Positions 8,492 to 17,988 of a DNA stretch of 64,000 nt are shown here, in pieces. This DNA is from Alloyangia pacifica. Lineage in GTDB: Bacteria; Pseudomonadota; Alphaproteobacteria; Rhodobacterales; Rhodobacteraceae. The DNA is taken from positions 1 to 64,000 of the forward strand of contig NZ_CP022190.1 in the NCBI RefSeq assembly GCF_003111685.1. The letters are read 5' to 3'. Position numbers and translations under genes: made by a program. The notes under the pieces were generated by a model. That model ran no database searches and had not been told where the DNA came from. It saw only the letters and a list, made by a program, of their open reading frames with translations. Positions within the stretch are counted from its first letter, which is position 1. Every line of letters starts with the position of its first letter.

Positions 8492-9611
8492 GCCAGACAA
8501 CAAGACGCGGATGCTCGTCTGGGGTCGTGCTGCCGGCCACTGCCAATATCCGGGCTGTTCCAAACGCCTCGACGAAGACTTGGTGGCAGGCGACTTGCGT
8601 AAGAACAACGCCTATCTTGCCCACATCATCGCTTCCGACCCTGGCGGAGAGCGCGGCGACCCGATCCTGTCACATGAGCTCTCCAACGATCCTACCAACA
8701 TCATGTTGATGTGTGATCCGCACCACCGTGAGATCGATGACCCGAACAAGAAGGACCGATACAGCGTCAGCGTCTTGCGGCAGATGAAGGAACAGCACGA
8801 AGACAGGATCGCGCACCTGTTTTCCAATCCTTTGATCAAACCCGCCCATGTCCTGCGGGTCGCGGCTTCCATCGGAGAGAATGAAACCAGCATCCCCCTG
8901 TCTGACTGCATCGCGGCCATGGGGAATGAGTTCTACCTGGCAGACCGCCGCCCGATCGACATCCAGATGCGTGACATCGCGACCAAGGATAGTGACCCTG
9001 ATTACTATCCAACGGTGCTAAAACTCCTGCGTTCAAAGTATGACCGCGAAATCCGAGGAAGATTTGAGGAAGGCGAGCTCCAGCACCTGGCGATTTTCGG
9101 CTTTGCGCCGATGCCGGTTTTGATGGAGCTGGGGCGGCTTCTATCTGACCTGTCGGCTGTCTCCCTATACGGCAAGCACCGTGAACCAAAGCCAGGCTGG
9201 GCATGGCCAGACGATCAACTTCCCCTTGGCTTCTCAATGTTCAAGGGAAGAACGGGATCGAAAAAAGTCGCACTCAAGCTGTCGGTTTCGGCGGAAATCG
9301 TCGACGAGCGCGTGACAGCCGCATATGAGGACGACGACGTTTCCATTTGGGAAATTCGCAGTAATCCGCTCGGCACTTCAGCGCTGCGTAGCCAGAACGA
9401 TCTATCAGAGTTTCGCAAGGTCGTCGGCAAGACCTTTGACGCCATCAAAGATCAACACGGGCTGGATGTTGAGCTATCCGTTTTTCCGGCTGTGCCAACG
9501 GCCTGCGCAATCGAGTTTGGCCGGACGTGGCAGCCGAAGGCGCACCCAGGCTTTCGGATCTTCGATCAAGTGAAGGAGCGAGGCTTCATAGAACGGCACA
9601 TTATCAACTGA
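8475..9611 (+). CDS. Cap5-like CBASS effector: HNH endonuclease with SAVED domain
   Basis: 378 residues from the ATG at 8475 (AAGGAG ribosome site four bases upstream). The N-terminal HNH nuclease shows a CQYPGC pair, the first His in LAHIIASDPGG (His50), Asn in DPTNIMLMC (Asn75) and DPHHREIDD (His83/84). From about residue 150 the rest has the length and pattern of a SAVED sensor, which binds the cyclic nucleotide and drives oligomerisation, activating DNA degradation and abortive infection in known Cap5 proteins. It is the last gene of the three-gene operon. No truncation is seen. The HNH assignment is strong; SAVED rests on architecture and context. Confidence 0.82.
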   Translation: MARGAKPDNKTRMLVWGRAAGHCQYPGCSKRLDEDLVAGDLRKNNAYLAHIIASDPGGERGDPILSHELSNDPTNIMLMCDPHHREIDDPNKKDRYSVSVLRQMKEQHEDRIAHLFSNPLIKPAHVLRVAASIGENETSIPLSDCIAAMGNEFYLADRRPIDIQMRDIATKDSDPDYYPTVLKLLRSKYDREIRGRFEEGELQHLAIFGFAPMPVLMELGRLLSDLSAVSLYGKHREPKPGWAWPDDQLPLGFSMFKGRTGSKKVALKLSVSAEIVDERVTAAYEDDDVSIWEIRSNPLGTSALRSQNDLSEFRKVVGKTFDAIKDQHGLDVELSVFPAVPTACAIEFGRTWQPKAHPGFRIFDQVKERGFIERHIIN

Positions 9612-9662
9612 GTCATCCCGCCGTTCACTGAGTTAGCAGGCTGCTGGCCAGAGCCTCTGCGC

Positions 9663-9815
9663 GCCTGGATCGTCGGAGGGATGACCGACATGCGGCACAG
9701 CATGAGCAGCTTGGCTTTGACAGTTCAGCAGGAACTCGGCCAAGATCTTCTGTTTCCGCGGCCGCGAGGGCGACTTGGTCGAATTCGTCTGGCAAGATGG
9801 TGTCGGCATGTCTGG
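9663..9815 (+). pseudogene. IS66-type TnpB (Orf2) remnant
   Basis: Two blocks of the IS66 Orf2 family can be read in different frames: WIVGGMTDMRHSMSSLALTV followed by QQELGQD, then after a shift FCFRGREGDLVEFVWQDG and VGMS. Intact family members have these blocks contiguous in about 115 residues, so this is a frameshifted fragment. No tnpA/tnpC partner or terminal repeats are visible. It lies just downstream of the CBASS operon. Confidence 0.6.
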
Positions 9816-9864
9816 CTCAGAAGCAGCGCACGGCGGTAGCAATCCGGCCCTTTACCCCAGAATC

Positions 9865-10203
9865 TTAACCATCCCCGAAATACCTTTCGGCCTCACCCAC
9901 CCCGAAGGTCTGCAGCACCGTACGGTCCATCTCCACACCCTCTGGCCGCACCAGGAAATGCGGGATGAAGGGCCCTCCATAATTCACCACAGGATGGCCC
10001 TGGTGGGTGTGAAGCTCCCCGTTCGCTTCTTGGGCTAGCATGATGAAGTCGACGAGATACTGGGCGCCATTGAACAAGGCACTTCGTTCCGCCGCAGGAA
10101 GGTCGACGATCTTTTTGAGGTCGATAACCTGATTCATCAGAGCAACGAACTCCTGCTCAGTGAAATTCACAGGGAGTCGTTTGGCGAAATCCTCAAGGTT
10201 CAT
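9865..10203 (-). CDS. Hypothetical protein, 112 residues
   Basis: I do not recognise the family. The ATG at 10203 (MNLEDFAKRLPVN) is chosen because AGAAGG lies seven bases upstream; a longer frame to 10302 is possible but its extra 33 residues look non-coding. The sequence is soluble-looking, with an acidic helical N-terminal half, then a Gly/His-rich stretch (HTHQGHPVVNYGG) and no signal peptide or membrane segment. It stands alone on the minus strand between CBASS and the AddB-like gene. Codon pattern and ribosome site favour a real gene. Confidence 0.5.
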   Translation of the reverse strand: MNLEDFAKRLPVNFTEQEFVALMNQVIDLKKIVDLPAAERSALFNGAQYLVDFIMLAQEANGELHTHQGHPVVNYGGPFIPHFLVRPEGVEMDRTVLQTFGVGEAERYFGDG

Positions 10204-10603
10204 GGTTGTGCCTTCTGCAATATGGAAAGTGACTGTGGGCTCCCTCAACGTCGGGAGCTGCCCCGTAAGGATGTAGGCTAACTTTTCTGCATGACGCAAC
10301 AAGAACCATCACTCGCAATGACCTTTATCCCATTGCATAAATTGCGAAAAATTTACTCGGTCTTTTTCGCATATGGGCTTCGGCATGACTTTAGAGTGAC
10401 CGGTCATAGGATAATTCATCCGACGTCGAATAGACGTCCGGCCCAACTCGCCTTGGATTGAAGAGACTAAAGGCATTCGAAGACGCGTACGCGAAGCTGA
10501 AGACGATGCTAGCCGGACAGCGGCACGTGACCTGCTCCCATAGGATCTGCCGCGGAAGATGTAACGCGCATTCGACACGCAAGAATTCTACGACCCCGGA
10601 GAG
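10204..10603. other. Non-coding stretch with a possible IS3 OrfA scrap
   Basis: About 400 bases without a supported gene. On the plus strand around 10455-10515 one frame reads GLKRLKAFEDAYAKLKTMLA, which resembles the leucine-zipper part of IS3-family OrfA proteins (typical pattern RLKALEDENAKLK), with stops on both sides. This suggests an old IS scrap directly upstream of the AddB-like gene. The A/T-rich part at about 10335-10365 could carry a promoter, but no clear elements were found. Confidence 0.4.
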
Positions 10604-13144
10604 GTGAAAGATGCTGCAGAACGCAATCCGAGGAATTGCCTTTTCTCCTTTCCCTCCAATATCGTCTCGCTACTGTCCTTTCCGAAGGACCTTGTCGTTA
10701 CCATTGGAAATACGCCCTTGCCCCTTGACCCCATTTCAACCGTTCACCCCGTGACTGGGGCAGTCCGTTTCGTGAGCCCGGAACTGTTGGCCGAAACCTA
10801 CCTCTGCCCGCCTCCTGCGGCCTTCGAAGACACCGCTGCCATCAGGGAGGCGAAGAGCGCTCCTTGGTCGTCGAGCTTTGCGGTCGCCCCCGATGCCACG
10901 ATCGCCGCCGTATCGAGAGCCCTGAGCGATCTGATCCATGCCGCGCCCGCGCTGGACCCCACGTCCGTGGACGTGGATCGCCTGCCCGAGGGGCGTGCGC
11001 GCACCCATCTGACATCGCTACGTGATCTGTGGCGAGACATAGGACGTCTCCCCGAAGATCTGGTACCGCTTGCGCACGCGCAATCCTGCAGGGCCGAAGA
11101 TGCCCTCGCCCCATTGCAGCTTCTATCAAGCGGCAGTCGGATCGGGGCTAGAGCCAGCGAGGTTGCTCTTGCAGAAATGCTCGAGCGCCATCATGGCTTG
11201 ACGGTGAATGTGAGGGCGTTCCCAGGTCTGATCCCTGCTGGGGCCGGTCTTCTTTCGACGTTTCAATCTGGTGGCATGGCGCCAGGCGCGCCCATCTCCG
11301 TCACTGCCCTGCGCGACCCTCTTGAGGAATTGCGCCACGCCGCCGCGCGAGCGCAACGCATGCTGGACGATGGCACAGTCCATAGCGCCGAGGAGATCGG
11401 TCTTCTTTTGCCCGACGATCCCGCATGGCTGGTCGACGCGGAGGCTGTCTTTGCCAATCTGGGTCTTCACCTCGGAGGTCTGCCGGGCGCACCCGCTCGG
11501 GATCGAGCGACCGAAGCACTGCATCTCATCCTGACGGTATTGAACAAGCCTGCGCCCGGCATGGCTGCCGTTGCTCTTGATGCACTGGGTCTCGGGACCT
11601 CCGACGGTGAGCTGCGCGGGCTTCTGCGCCGACATCCTGACACGGGTGGCGAACTTGCGAAAACCCTTCGCGCAATCGCCTCGCACGTTCCGGGGGAGAT
11701 CGCCACGGCTCTGCGGGCCATGCCCTGCGGCCCGGAGGAAGCCCCCGTCGACTGGGCTGGTCTCATTGCGGCAACCCGTCCCGGCACCGTGCCCGAAGCG
11801 CCGGTAGCGGCCACGCGCGGCGCGATTGCGGTTTTCACCGAAGGACAGAACCCATGGCGCGAAGTCCGCCATCTCCTGGCGCTCGGCTTCGCGGGGGACC
11901 GCTTCCCGAGCGTGTCAGGTTCCGGTCCGTTCTGGCTGGAGCACGAGATTGACCTGATCGAAAACTGCTGCGGCATCGCCCTGCCTGGCCGCCGTGCATC
12001 GCTCGAACTTGCCCGCGCGCGGCTGGATCGGCAGTTCGCCGCAGTCTCGGAAGGTATCGAGATCACATGCCCCGTCCGTGATCGCGCCGGGGCCCGGCTG
12101 GCGCCTGCTGCCGCGCTCGACTTGATCGCGCACAGGCTTGGGAAAAAAGCCGAAGACCTGATCCGCCCCCTATCAGAGGAGCCGGCCGACTGGCCCTTTG
12201 ACACCCACGTTCCGCTCCCGGCAGCGCCGCGGACATTCCCGGCCGATCGCACGCTCGACCTCAACCGCGACCTCACCGGCTTGCGCCTCAAGGAAGACGG
12301 CACGGTGCGCCCCCAATCGCCCTCGCGCCTCGACACGCTGCTCGTGTCTCCTCTCGCCTGGCTCCTTGGCGAACTGGGGATCGAGGACAAGGGGTGGGGG
12401 CCGGATGCCCTCGATGCGATGGTACGCGGATCGCTCTTGCACAAGGTGCTGGAAGCACTCTTCCCGCCTGGTCCACCGCCTGATCCCGGCAGCATGGCGG
12501 AGGCTGTACCCGTCGCCATCGACGCCGCTATCGAGGATGATCGCGACTTGCGGTTCCTCGCGGCTCCAGCCTGGACTGTCGAACGCCGTCACGTCGCCAG
12601 CGACCTCACACGCATTGCCATCCGATGGGCCGAGATGTTGCAAGAAACCGGCGCAACCATCCACGCGACCGAGGAGTACCTTTCCGGTGAGGCCTTTGGC
12701 ATGGGGCTCCACGGCAAAGCCGACACCCTGCTCAAATTGCCGAACGGGACCATCCTGGTGATCGATTACAAGAGCGGCAAGTCCCCCAAACGCGTGAAGC
12801 GCATGGAGAATGGCTGGGACGTTCAGGCCGAGCTCTACGGGGGCATGATCCGGGGCAGCGCACTCGCGGAGGGGAAGAATGCTGTCGCCGTGGGGTACCT
12901 CAGCCTTGCAGACATGGTGGCCGTAACCAGCGGCACACTGGCCGGAGACCCCTTCGGCCCTTTGGACGCCGATACACATGGTGCGGCGAAAGAGAAGCTT
13001 ACTGAAACCGTCGCAGCACTGCGGCAGGGACGGGTCACGCTGAACGGATCCCCCGATGCCAAGTTCTTCGACGACCTCGGGGTTGGTGCCTATGCCCTCG
13101 ACAACACAATCGTGAGCGCATTCCTTTGGGAGGACGACCAATGA
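10604..13144 (+). CDS. AddB-like PD-(D/E)XK nuclease subunit
   Basis: 846 residues if started at GTG 10604. The C-terminal third holds a PDDEXK_1 nuclease signature: HGKADTLLKLPNG, VIDYKSGKSPKR (Asp721, Lys723) and DVQAELYGG, as in AddB/RecB-type nucleases. The middle part resembles the inactivated helicase region of AddB (AEEIGLLLPDD, LGFAGDRFPSVSGSGPFW). No Walker A motif is seen at the N-terminus, and the four-cysteine iron-sulfur staple of canonical AddB is not evident. It overlaps the AddA-like gene as ATGA, so the two probably form a complex. It is shorter than housekeeping alphaproteobacterial AddB (about 1,000 residues), and an IS scrap lies just upstream, so the start is uncertain. 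Likely role: a variant helicase-nuclease in DNA defence. Confidence 0.75.
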   Translation: MKDAAERNPRNCLFSFPSNIVSLLSFPKDLVVTIGNTPLPLDPISTVHPVTGAVRFVSPELLAETYLCPPPAAFEDTAAIREAKSAPWSSSFAVAPDATIAAVSRALSDLIHAAPALDPTSVDVDRLPEGRARTHLTSLRDLWRDIGRLPEDLVPLAHAQSCRAEDALAPLQLLSSGSRIGARASEVALAEMLERHHGLTVNVRAFPGLIPAGAGLLSTFQSGGMAPGAPISVTALRDPLEELRHAAARAQRMLDDGTVHSAEEIGLLLPDDPAWLVDAEAVFANLGLHLGGLPGAPARDRATEALHLILTVLNKPAPGMAAVALDALGLGTSDGELRGLLRRHPDTGGELAKTLRAIASHVPGEIATALRAMPCGPEEAPVDWAGLIAATRPGTVPEAPVAATRGAIAVFTEGQNPWREVRHLLALGFAGDRFPSVSGSGPFWLEHEIDLIENCCGIALPGRRASLELARARLDRQFAAVSEGIEITCPVRDRAGARLAPAAALDLIAHRLGKKAEDLIRPLSEEPADWPFDTHVPLPAAPRTFPADRTLDLNRDLTGLRLKEDGTVRPQSPSRLDTLLVSPLAWLLGELGIEDKGWGPDALDAMVRGSLLHKVLEALFPPGPPPDPGSMAEAVPVAIDAAIEDDRDLRFLAAPAWTVERRHVASDLTRIAIRWAEMLQETGATIHATEEYLSGEAFGMGLHGKADTLLKLPNGTILVIDYKSGKSPKRVKRMENGWDVQAELYGGMIRGSALAEGKNAVAVGYLSLADMVAVTSGTLAGDPFGPLDADTHGAAKEKLTETVAALRQGRVTLNGSPDAKFFDDLGVGAYALDNTIVSAFLWEDDQ

Positions 13145-16100
13145 CATTCCAGATCGTTGGGGCAGGCGCCGGTGCGGGCAAGACCTGGCATATCCAAGAG
13201 ACGCTTAAGGAATGGGTTACCGAAGATGCAATCAGACCCGAACGCATCCTCGCCGTGACCTTTACCGAGACGGCCGCCTCTGAACTCAAGGGCCGCATCC
13301 GCGGGGCCTTGCTGGCGGAAAGTAGACTGGAGGAGGCTGCTGCGATTGAGCGGGCCTATGTTTCCACCATCCACTCCCTCGGAAACCGGATTCTGACCGA
13401 GCATGCCTTCGCCGCAGGCCTCTCCCCCTCGTTGCGGCTGATCGAGGACGCGGAGGCCGAACTGCTCCTGCGAAGGGCAATGGCCGATGCCGAAACACTC
13501 AGGGTCTTCACCGATGATCTCGCGGCACATGGCTACGCCTGGAGCTACACAGGCGGCGACGCCACGGACACATTCCGCCGTGACCTTCGTGCAGCCATCG
13601 CCAAGCTGAACGAGCTTGGGGAATTCGGCGACGATCCGAAACTGCCTGCGCGTGCGGCCGAAGCCTTGAAGACCGACTGGCCGAAGACGGACGCGAGCGG
13701 CGACAAGCTGGATGCAGGCCTGCGTCGCTCCATCGAAGCCATGCTGAAGGCCTTCCCAGACGGAATTGTCGATTGGGCAAAGAGCGCCGCCGCGACAAAC
13801 GACTTCACATCGAACTATCGTGACCTTCAGCGCGGACTTTCGGACCATACGTACACCGACTGGGCCTGGTGGCAGCGTCTCACGAGCCTTCGGGTGAAGA
13901 ACAACCGCCAGCCAACCCCGGAGGGCTACGACGATCTCGCCGAAGCTGTTATGCAAGCCGCAGGGGCATTGGCCCGCCATCCCGGCCCGAAGAATGAAGC
14001 GGCCCAACGCCTGCAGTTGCTGCTTGCGGGCGCGCAAGAAGTGCGACGCCTTTTCGCACAGGCCAAAGAGCGGCTCGGTGTGGTGGATTTCGGCGACATG
14101 ATCGCCCGGGCAGAGGCCCTTCTGCGTGCCCGTCCCGAAGCTGTCGCGGCCATGATGGACGGGATCGACTGCGTGATCGTGGACGAATTCCAGGACACCA
14201 ACCCCGTTCAGTTCGCCCTTTTGGCTCATCTCATCAAGGCCGCCCCCCGCGTCGTCCTGGTCGGGGACGGCAAACAGGCCATCATGGGGTTCCAGGGGGC
14301 TGACGCGCGCCTCGCGGCGGCCCTTGCTGCCCAGCGCCCCAATGCTGCGCATACGTTGGACACCAACCGGCGGTCTGTCCCCGGGATCATGAACCTCGTG
14401 AACGATCTCGGCGCAGGGCTCTTTTCGGATTACGCGCCTCTGGCACCGCATCGGAGTGCCGCTGGCGGTCCACCGATCGACGTCATGCGTGTCGAGAACA
14501 AGACCGCGACCAGCAAGGGAGCACCCCTAGCCAAGGGCTCGCATCACATCGCCGAGCGCATTCGAAGCCTGTTGGAAGAGAAACGTACGATTATCGACCG
14601 GACGACGAATACGCCCCGTCCCATGCAGCCTTCGGATGTCGCCATCCTGTGCCGCACGCATTCCAAGGCGCGGGACTATGCAGACTGCCTTACGCAGCTG
14701 GGCATTCCCGTGGACCTCGCCGAAGACGGCTGGTTCACCTCAGAAGTTGTCACCGTCGCCCGCGCGGCCCTTGCCGTAATCGCCGATCCGTCTGATGCGT
14801 TCTCCGCCGTCATCTTCTTGACACATGGCCCGGCGGCAGTATCGCTGGAGGCCGCTCTAACTGCTGTGCTGGATGGCAACCTCGCCGCGCATCCAGCGTT
14901 GGCTTCTCTCGAAGCGTTGCAGGACCACGCATCCAGCTGGACGGCAACAAGGCTGCTCGCAGGGCTGCGAACCGACGCCGGCCTTGATGATTGGGCCGCC
15001 GGGCTGGAGGATCCCGCCCGCGCCCACGCCGACCTTGCCCGCCTTGATGCAGAGGCCGCAGCCTTCGAGGCCGCAGACCCCGTCACCCGTGCGGCCTCGG
15101 GTGTCTTCGGTTGGGATATTCGATCCTTTCTCGCATGGCTCGCGATCCGCGCGGATGCGGGCGACAATGCACGTCCTGATCCGAGCGGTTCGACAGCGCG
15201 CGGCGTGAAGATCGCGACCTGGCACGCGTCAAAGGGGCTTGAATGGCCCGTGGTCTGTGTGACTGGCCTCGACTGGACCGTCGGAGAGCGCGCCAATACC
15301 CTTCGCATCGAATTCACCGGCTGGGACGTCCCGGAAACTTTGCTCGAGGGGGCCACGATTCACTATCATCCGGTCGTCGCTTGCCGGGAGGTGGCCGAAC
15401 ATTTCGCAGCTGTCCGCCGCGAGCCCGCCGCGGTAACAGAGCGCTGCCTGTCCTATGTTGCCATGACACGCGCACGGGATCTGCTGGTTCTGGAATGGCC
15501 AGACTACGTGAAGGAAGACGCGGACACGGTTTCACGACTGCTGGTCGAAGAAGGGAAGCTCGAACTCGGAACCGGAGAAATCACTGTCGGAAAGTCGAAG
15601 CATCCTGCGCGTCTGACCAACCATGGCAAGGCCTTCCCCGGGTCCTTCGCTGACAAAGGCATCGAAACAGCAACCGAAGCTGAAGTCCGACCCGGTCGCC
15701 CGGAAACTCCAGGTCCGCGCGGCGCGCCTCTCTTCCTGCGTCCATCCGACGGCGGTGAGGCGACAGCGCTATGGTCTCTCGAGACCCATGCCCTTGGTGC
15801 CGCTCTCCCGCGCGAGGCGTTCGACGATGCAAGCCTGCGCGGAAGCGCGCTTCACCTTGCCATGCGAGTCTTTCTACAGCGCCCTGACCGGGCAATTGAT
15901 CTGAGCGCAGCAACCGGCCTCTCGCCAGAGACCCTCGCAGCTCTCAAGGAACAGGCGAGAAGCCTGCGTCAGACATTGGCAGAGCATGGCTTCACCGACT
16001 TGCACCCTGAGCTTCCATTCGACACAGAGATTGCAGGCGGCACCCGGGTCCGCGGCACGGTCGATCTCCTCGGCCTGAGCCAAGATGGGCGAGAAGCAGT

Positions 16101-16281
16101 GATCATCGACTACAAGTCGCCTGCACCGGAATCCCCTGTCGAAGCTGCCCAGCCGTACCTTGCCCAACTCGGAGCATATGTCGGCGCACTTTCGACGCTC
16201 CGCCCTGAAACCCGGCTGGCGCGTGCGGGCATCCACTTTCTAGGGTCGGGCACGCTTGCATGGGGCTCGCCCAGCATGTGA
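13141..16281 (+). CDS. AddA/UvrD-like helicase-nuclease (SF1 helicase with C-terminal PD-(D/E)XK domain)
   Basis: 1,046 residues from the ATG overlapping the upstream stop. SF1A helicase motifs are complete: Walker A GAGAGAGKT (residues 7-15), motif II VDEFQDTNP (Asp348-Glu349), motif III LVGDGKQAIMGFQGAD, a TWHASKGLEWPVV motif and motif VI SYVAMTRARDLLVLE. The C-terminus carries a second nuclease, RVRGTVDLLG then VIIDYKSPAP (residues 987-996). This is the AddA layout: motor plus nuclease. With the preceding AddB-like gene it would form a two-nuclease, one-motor enzyme acting on DNA ends. Its place in an island, with an HNH gene downstream, argues against it being the housekeeping recombination AddAB. 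Confidence 0.85.
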   Translation: MTFQIVGAGAGAGKTWHIQETLKEWVTEDAIRPERILAVTFTETAASELKGRIRGALLAESRLEEAAAIERAYVSTIHSLGNRILTEHAFAAGLSPSLRLIEDAEAELLLRRAMADAETLRVFTDDLAAHGYAWSYTGGDATDTFRRDLRAAIAKLNELGEFGDDPKLPARAAEALKTDWPKTDASGDKLDAGLRRSIEAMLKAFPDGIVDWAKSAAATNDFTSNYRDLQRGLSDHTYTDWAWWQRLTSLRVKNNRQPTPEGYDDLAEAVMQAAGALARHPGPKNEAAQRLQLLLAGAQEVRRLFAQAKERLGVVDFGDMIARAEALLRARPEAVAAMMDGIDCVIVDEFQDTNPVQFALLAHLIKAAPRVVLVGDGKQAIMGFQGADARLAAALAAQRPNAAHTLDTNRRSVPGIMNLVNDLGAGLFSDYAPLAPHRSAAGGPPIDVMRVENKTATSKGAPLAKGSHHIAERIRSLLEEKRTIIDRTTNTPRPMQPSDVAILCRTHSKARDYADCLTQLGIPVDLAEDGWFTSEVVTVARAALAVIADPSDAFSAVIFLTHGPAAVSLEAALTAVLDGNLAAHPALASLEALQDHASSWTATRLLAGLRTDAGLDDWAAGLEDPARAHADLARLDAEAAAFEAADPVTRAASGVFGWDIRSFLAWLAIRADAGDNARPDPSGSTARGVKIATWHASKGLEWPVVCVTGLDWTVGERANTLRIEFTGWDVPETLLEGATIHYHPVVACREVAEHFAAVRREPAAVTERCLSYVAMTRARDLLVLEWPDYVKEDADTVSRLLVEEGKLELGTGEITVGKSKHPARLTNHGKAFPGSFADKGIETATEAEVRPGRPETPGPRGAPLFLRPSDGGEATALWSLETHALGAALPREAFDDASLRGSALHLAMRVFLQRPDRAIDLSAATGLSPETLAALKEQARSLRQTLAEHGFTDLHPELPFDTEIAGGTRVRGTVDLLGLSQDGREAVIIDYKSPAPESPVEAAQPYLAQLGAYVGALSTLRPETRLARAGIHFLGSGTLAWGSPSM

Positions 16282-16340
16282 CACCCTGCGCAAAGCCAGT
16301 TGGCGCTGGCCCTCACCTCCTACACCCTGAAAGCCGCCGA

Positions 16341-17822
16341 ATGACTCTTGCCCCCACCGAGGCAGAACGCCTCCTCCGTTCCCGCTACGGTGATCCCGCA
16401 AAGGCACCGACCGACTACATCATCGGTTTCCGAAACCCAGTCGGGCGCGTCCTTGCCATCCACCGCACGAACCAAACCACTCGTGTCTGGTTTCAACCAC
16501 CCGCGCCACCTCATCTGGACGGCGTTGCGCTTCTGACCGAACGAAACAACGGCAACTCGAACATCAACGGGCCCCTTTCGCCCTTGAAGCGGCCTGACAC
16601 GCAGCGCGTGGAAATCGACAGCCTGACAGCCCTTCAGCACTTCCTCGACTGGTACGACGGCGCGCCGGCCAAAGCACCCAAAGCGCCTGATCTGCTGGAG
16701 GGCTTGGATTTCACCAGCGCCTTCGCCCGCTTCCAGTCGCTGATTACCGCCTTCGACGCCCCTTTTACGCGGTTTGACGAAGGACTTATCGCCGCCTGGG
16801 AAAGCTACAAGCCCCGCCTCCGTGCCGAGGCCTTGATCCGCCTCGGCGCTGAAACTTGGCCGGAAGATCGGATTGGCTCCGGCGCCATCGTCGCCAAGGT
16901 CATCGACGCCATCGAAATCCAGGCGACACATGGCGACCTGAAGAATAACTTGGTGTTCTGGCGGAACCAATATGGCCACGCCAACCGCGACCACCGCGCC
17001 CTGATCGAAGCGGCGACAACAGGCACCGGCCTGCAAACCCTCGAACGCCTGTTGTTCCAGCTCTATCGAACCGACCGGGACGAAGGCGCGTTGTTCGACG
17101 AATTGAGCAAGGCGACCGGCGCGAAATACCCGCTGATGGCCTACCTGTTCTTCCTCAAGGACATGGATCGCTTCATGCCGATCCAACCCACCGGCTTCGA
17201 CCGTGTCTTCAGCGAGATCGGCCTGGAATTCCGCACTCTGCGCAATTGCACCTGGGAGAACTACAGCCAGTTCAACGGGACCTTGAATGCCCTGCGCAAG
17301 CCAATCGCGGAACAGGCAAGACTGGACCACGTCCGCCTAATCGACGCCCATTCCCTGCTGTGGCTGTTCTCGACCCTATTGCGTAAAGAAGCCAAAGGCG
17401 AACTGGCAAAAGGTGAAAAGGCCGACGCGCGCTACCTCGGTGCCCGGGAGAAATCGATTGCCGACATCAAGTATTCGGTGGGCAAGACGGTCTTCAACTC
17501 CAACGGCCAGGTGGTCCCGTCGACCGTCAAGAACAAGGAGCTGCACATGTCCGACGCGGAGTTGGACAAGCTGATCCGGGACCTGCTCACCATCCAGGAA
17601 GACCGCTGCGCCATCACCGGCCTGCCGTTACAGTTCCGGGGCGTACAGACGGACGACAACATGCTGCCCTCCTTGGACCGCATCGACAGCAATGGGCACT
17701 ACGCTAAGGAGAACCTGCAGTTGGTCTGCCGCTTCATCAACTTCTGGAAGCAGGCGTCTGATGACGGTGAGTTCCGCAGATTGGTTGGCGTCGTTCGCGG
17801 CGATGACATGGCGGGTGGATAG
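16341..17822 (+). CDS. HNH-type endonuclease-like protein, third gene of the AddAB-like operon
   Basis: 493 residues from the ATG at 16341, 59 bases after the AddA-like stop. The C-terminus has an HNH-like pattern: CAITGLPLQF (Cys423), then LPSLDRIDSNGHYAKENLQL with Asp446, Asp449, His453 and Asn458, and VCRFINFWK (Cys463). This is the 'SxDRID...Y...N' version of HNH/His-Me folds. The N-terminal 400 residues show no domain I can name; they include a QTTRVWFQPP segment and a mainly helical middle part. Same strand and spacing suggest co-transcription with the helicase-nuclease pair. Possible roles are an effector nuclease or a modified-DNA recogniser; neither is proven. Confidence 0.68.
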   Translation: MTLAPTEAERLLRSRYGDPAKAPTDYIIGFRNPVGRVLAIHRTNQTTRVWFQPPAPPHLDGVALLTERNNGNSNINGPLSPLKRPDTQRVEIDSLTALQHFLDWYDGAPAKAPKAPDLLEGLDFTSAFARFQSLITAFDAPFTRFDEGLIAAWESYKPRLRAEALIRLGAETWPEDRIGSGAIVAKVIDAIEIQATHGDLKNNLVFWRNQYGHANRDHRALIEAATTGTGLQTLERLLFQLYRTDRDEGALFDELSKATGAKYPLMAYLFFLKDMDRFMPIQPTGFDRVFSEIGLEFRTLRNCTWENYSQFNGTLNALRKPIAEQARLDHVRLIDAHSLLWLFSTLLRKEAKGELAKGEKADARYLGAREKSIADIKYSVGKTVFNSNGQVVPSTVKNKELHMSDAELDKLIRDLLTIQEDRCAITGLPLQFRGVQTDDNMLPSLDRIDSNGHYAKENLQLVCRFINFWKQASDDGEFRRLVGVVRGDDMAGG

Positions 17823-17988
17823 CAGGCGCCGAAACTGCGAAACGACAAGCACAGATACCAGATCGGCCCTGACCGGCCATTGACCGGGCCCACCTCTGCT
17901 GCGATGCAGCGCGTCATTCCGGACTTTCGCTGCGACCGCAAGATGGTGGACGTGACGCCGAAGGAGTGACAAGCTCATCCCGGACATT

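Noticed and set aside
10309..10578. Minus-strand frame of 89 codons upstream of the AddB-like gene
   Set aside because: Arg/Ser-rich translation without domain; overlaps the IS scrap read on the other strand.
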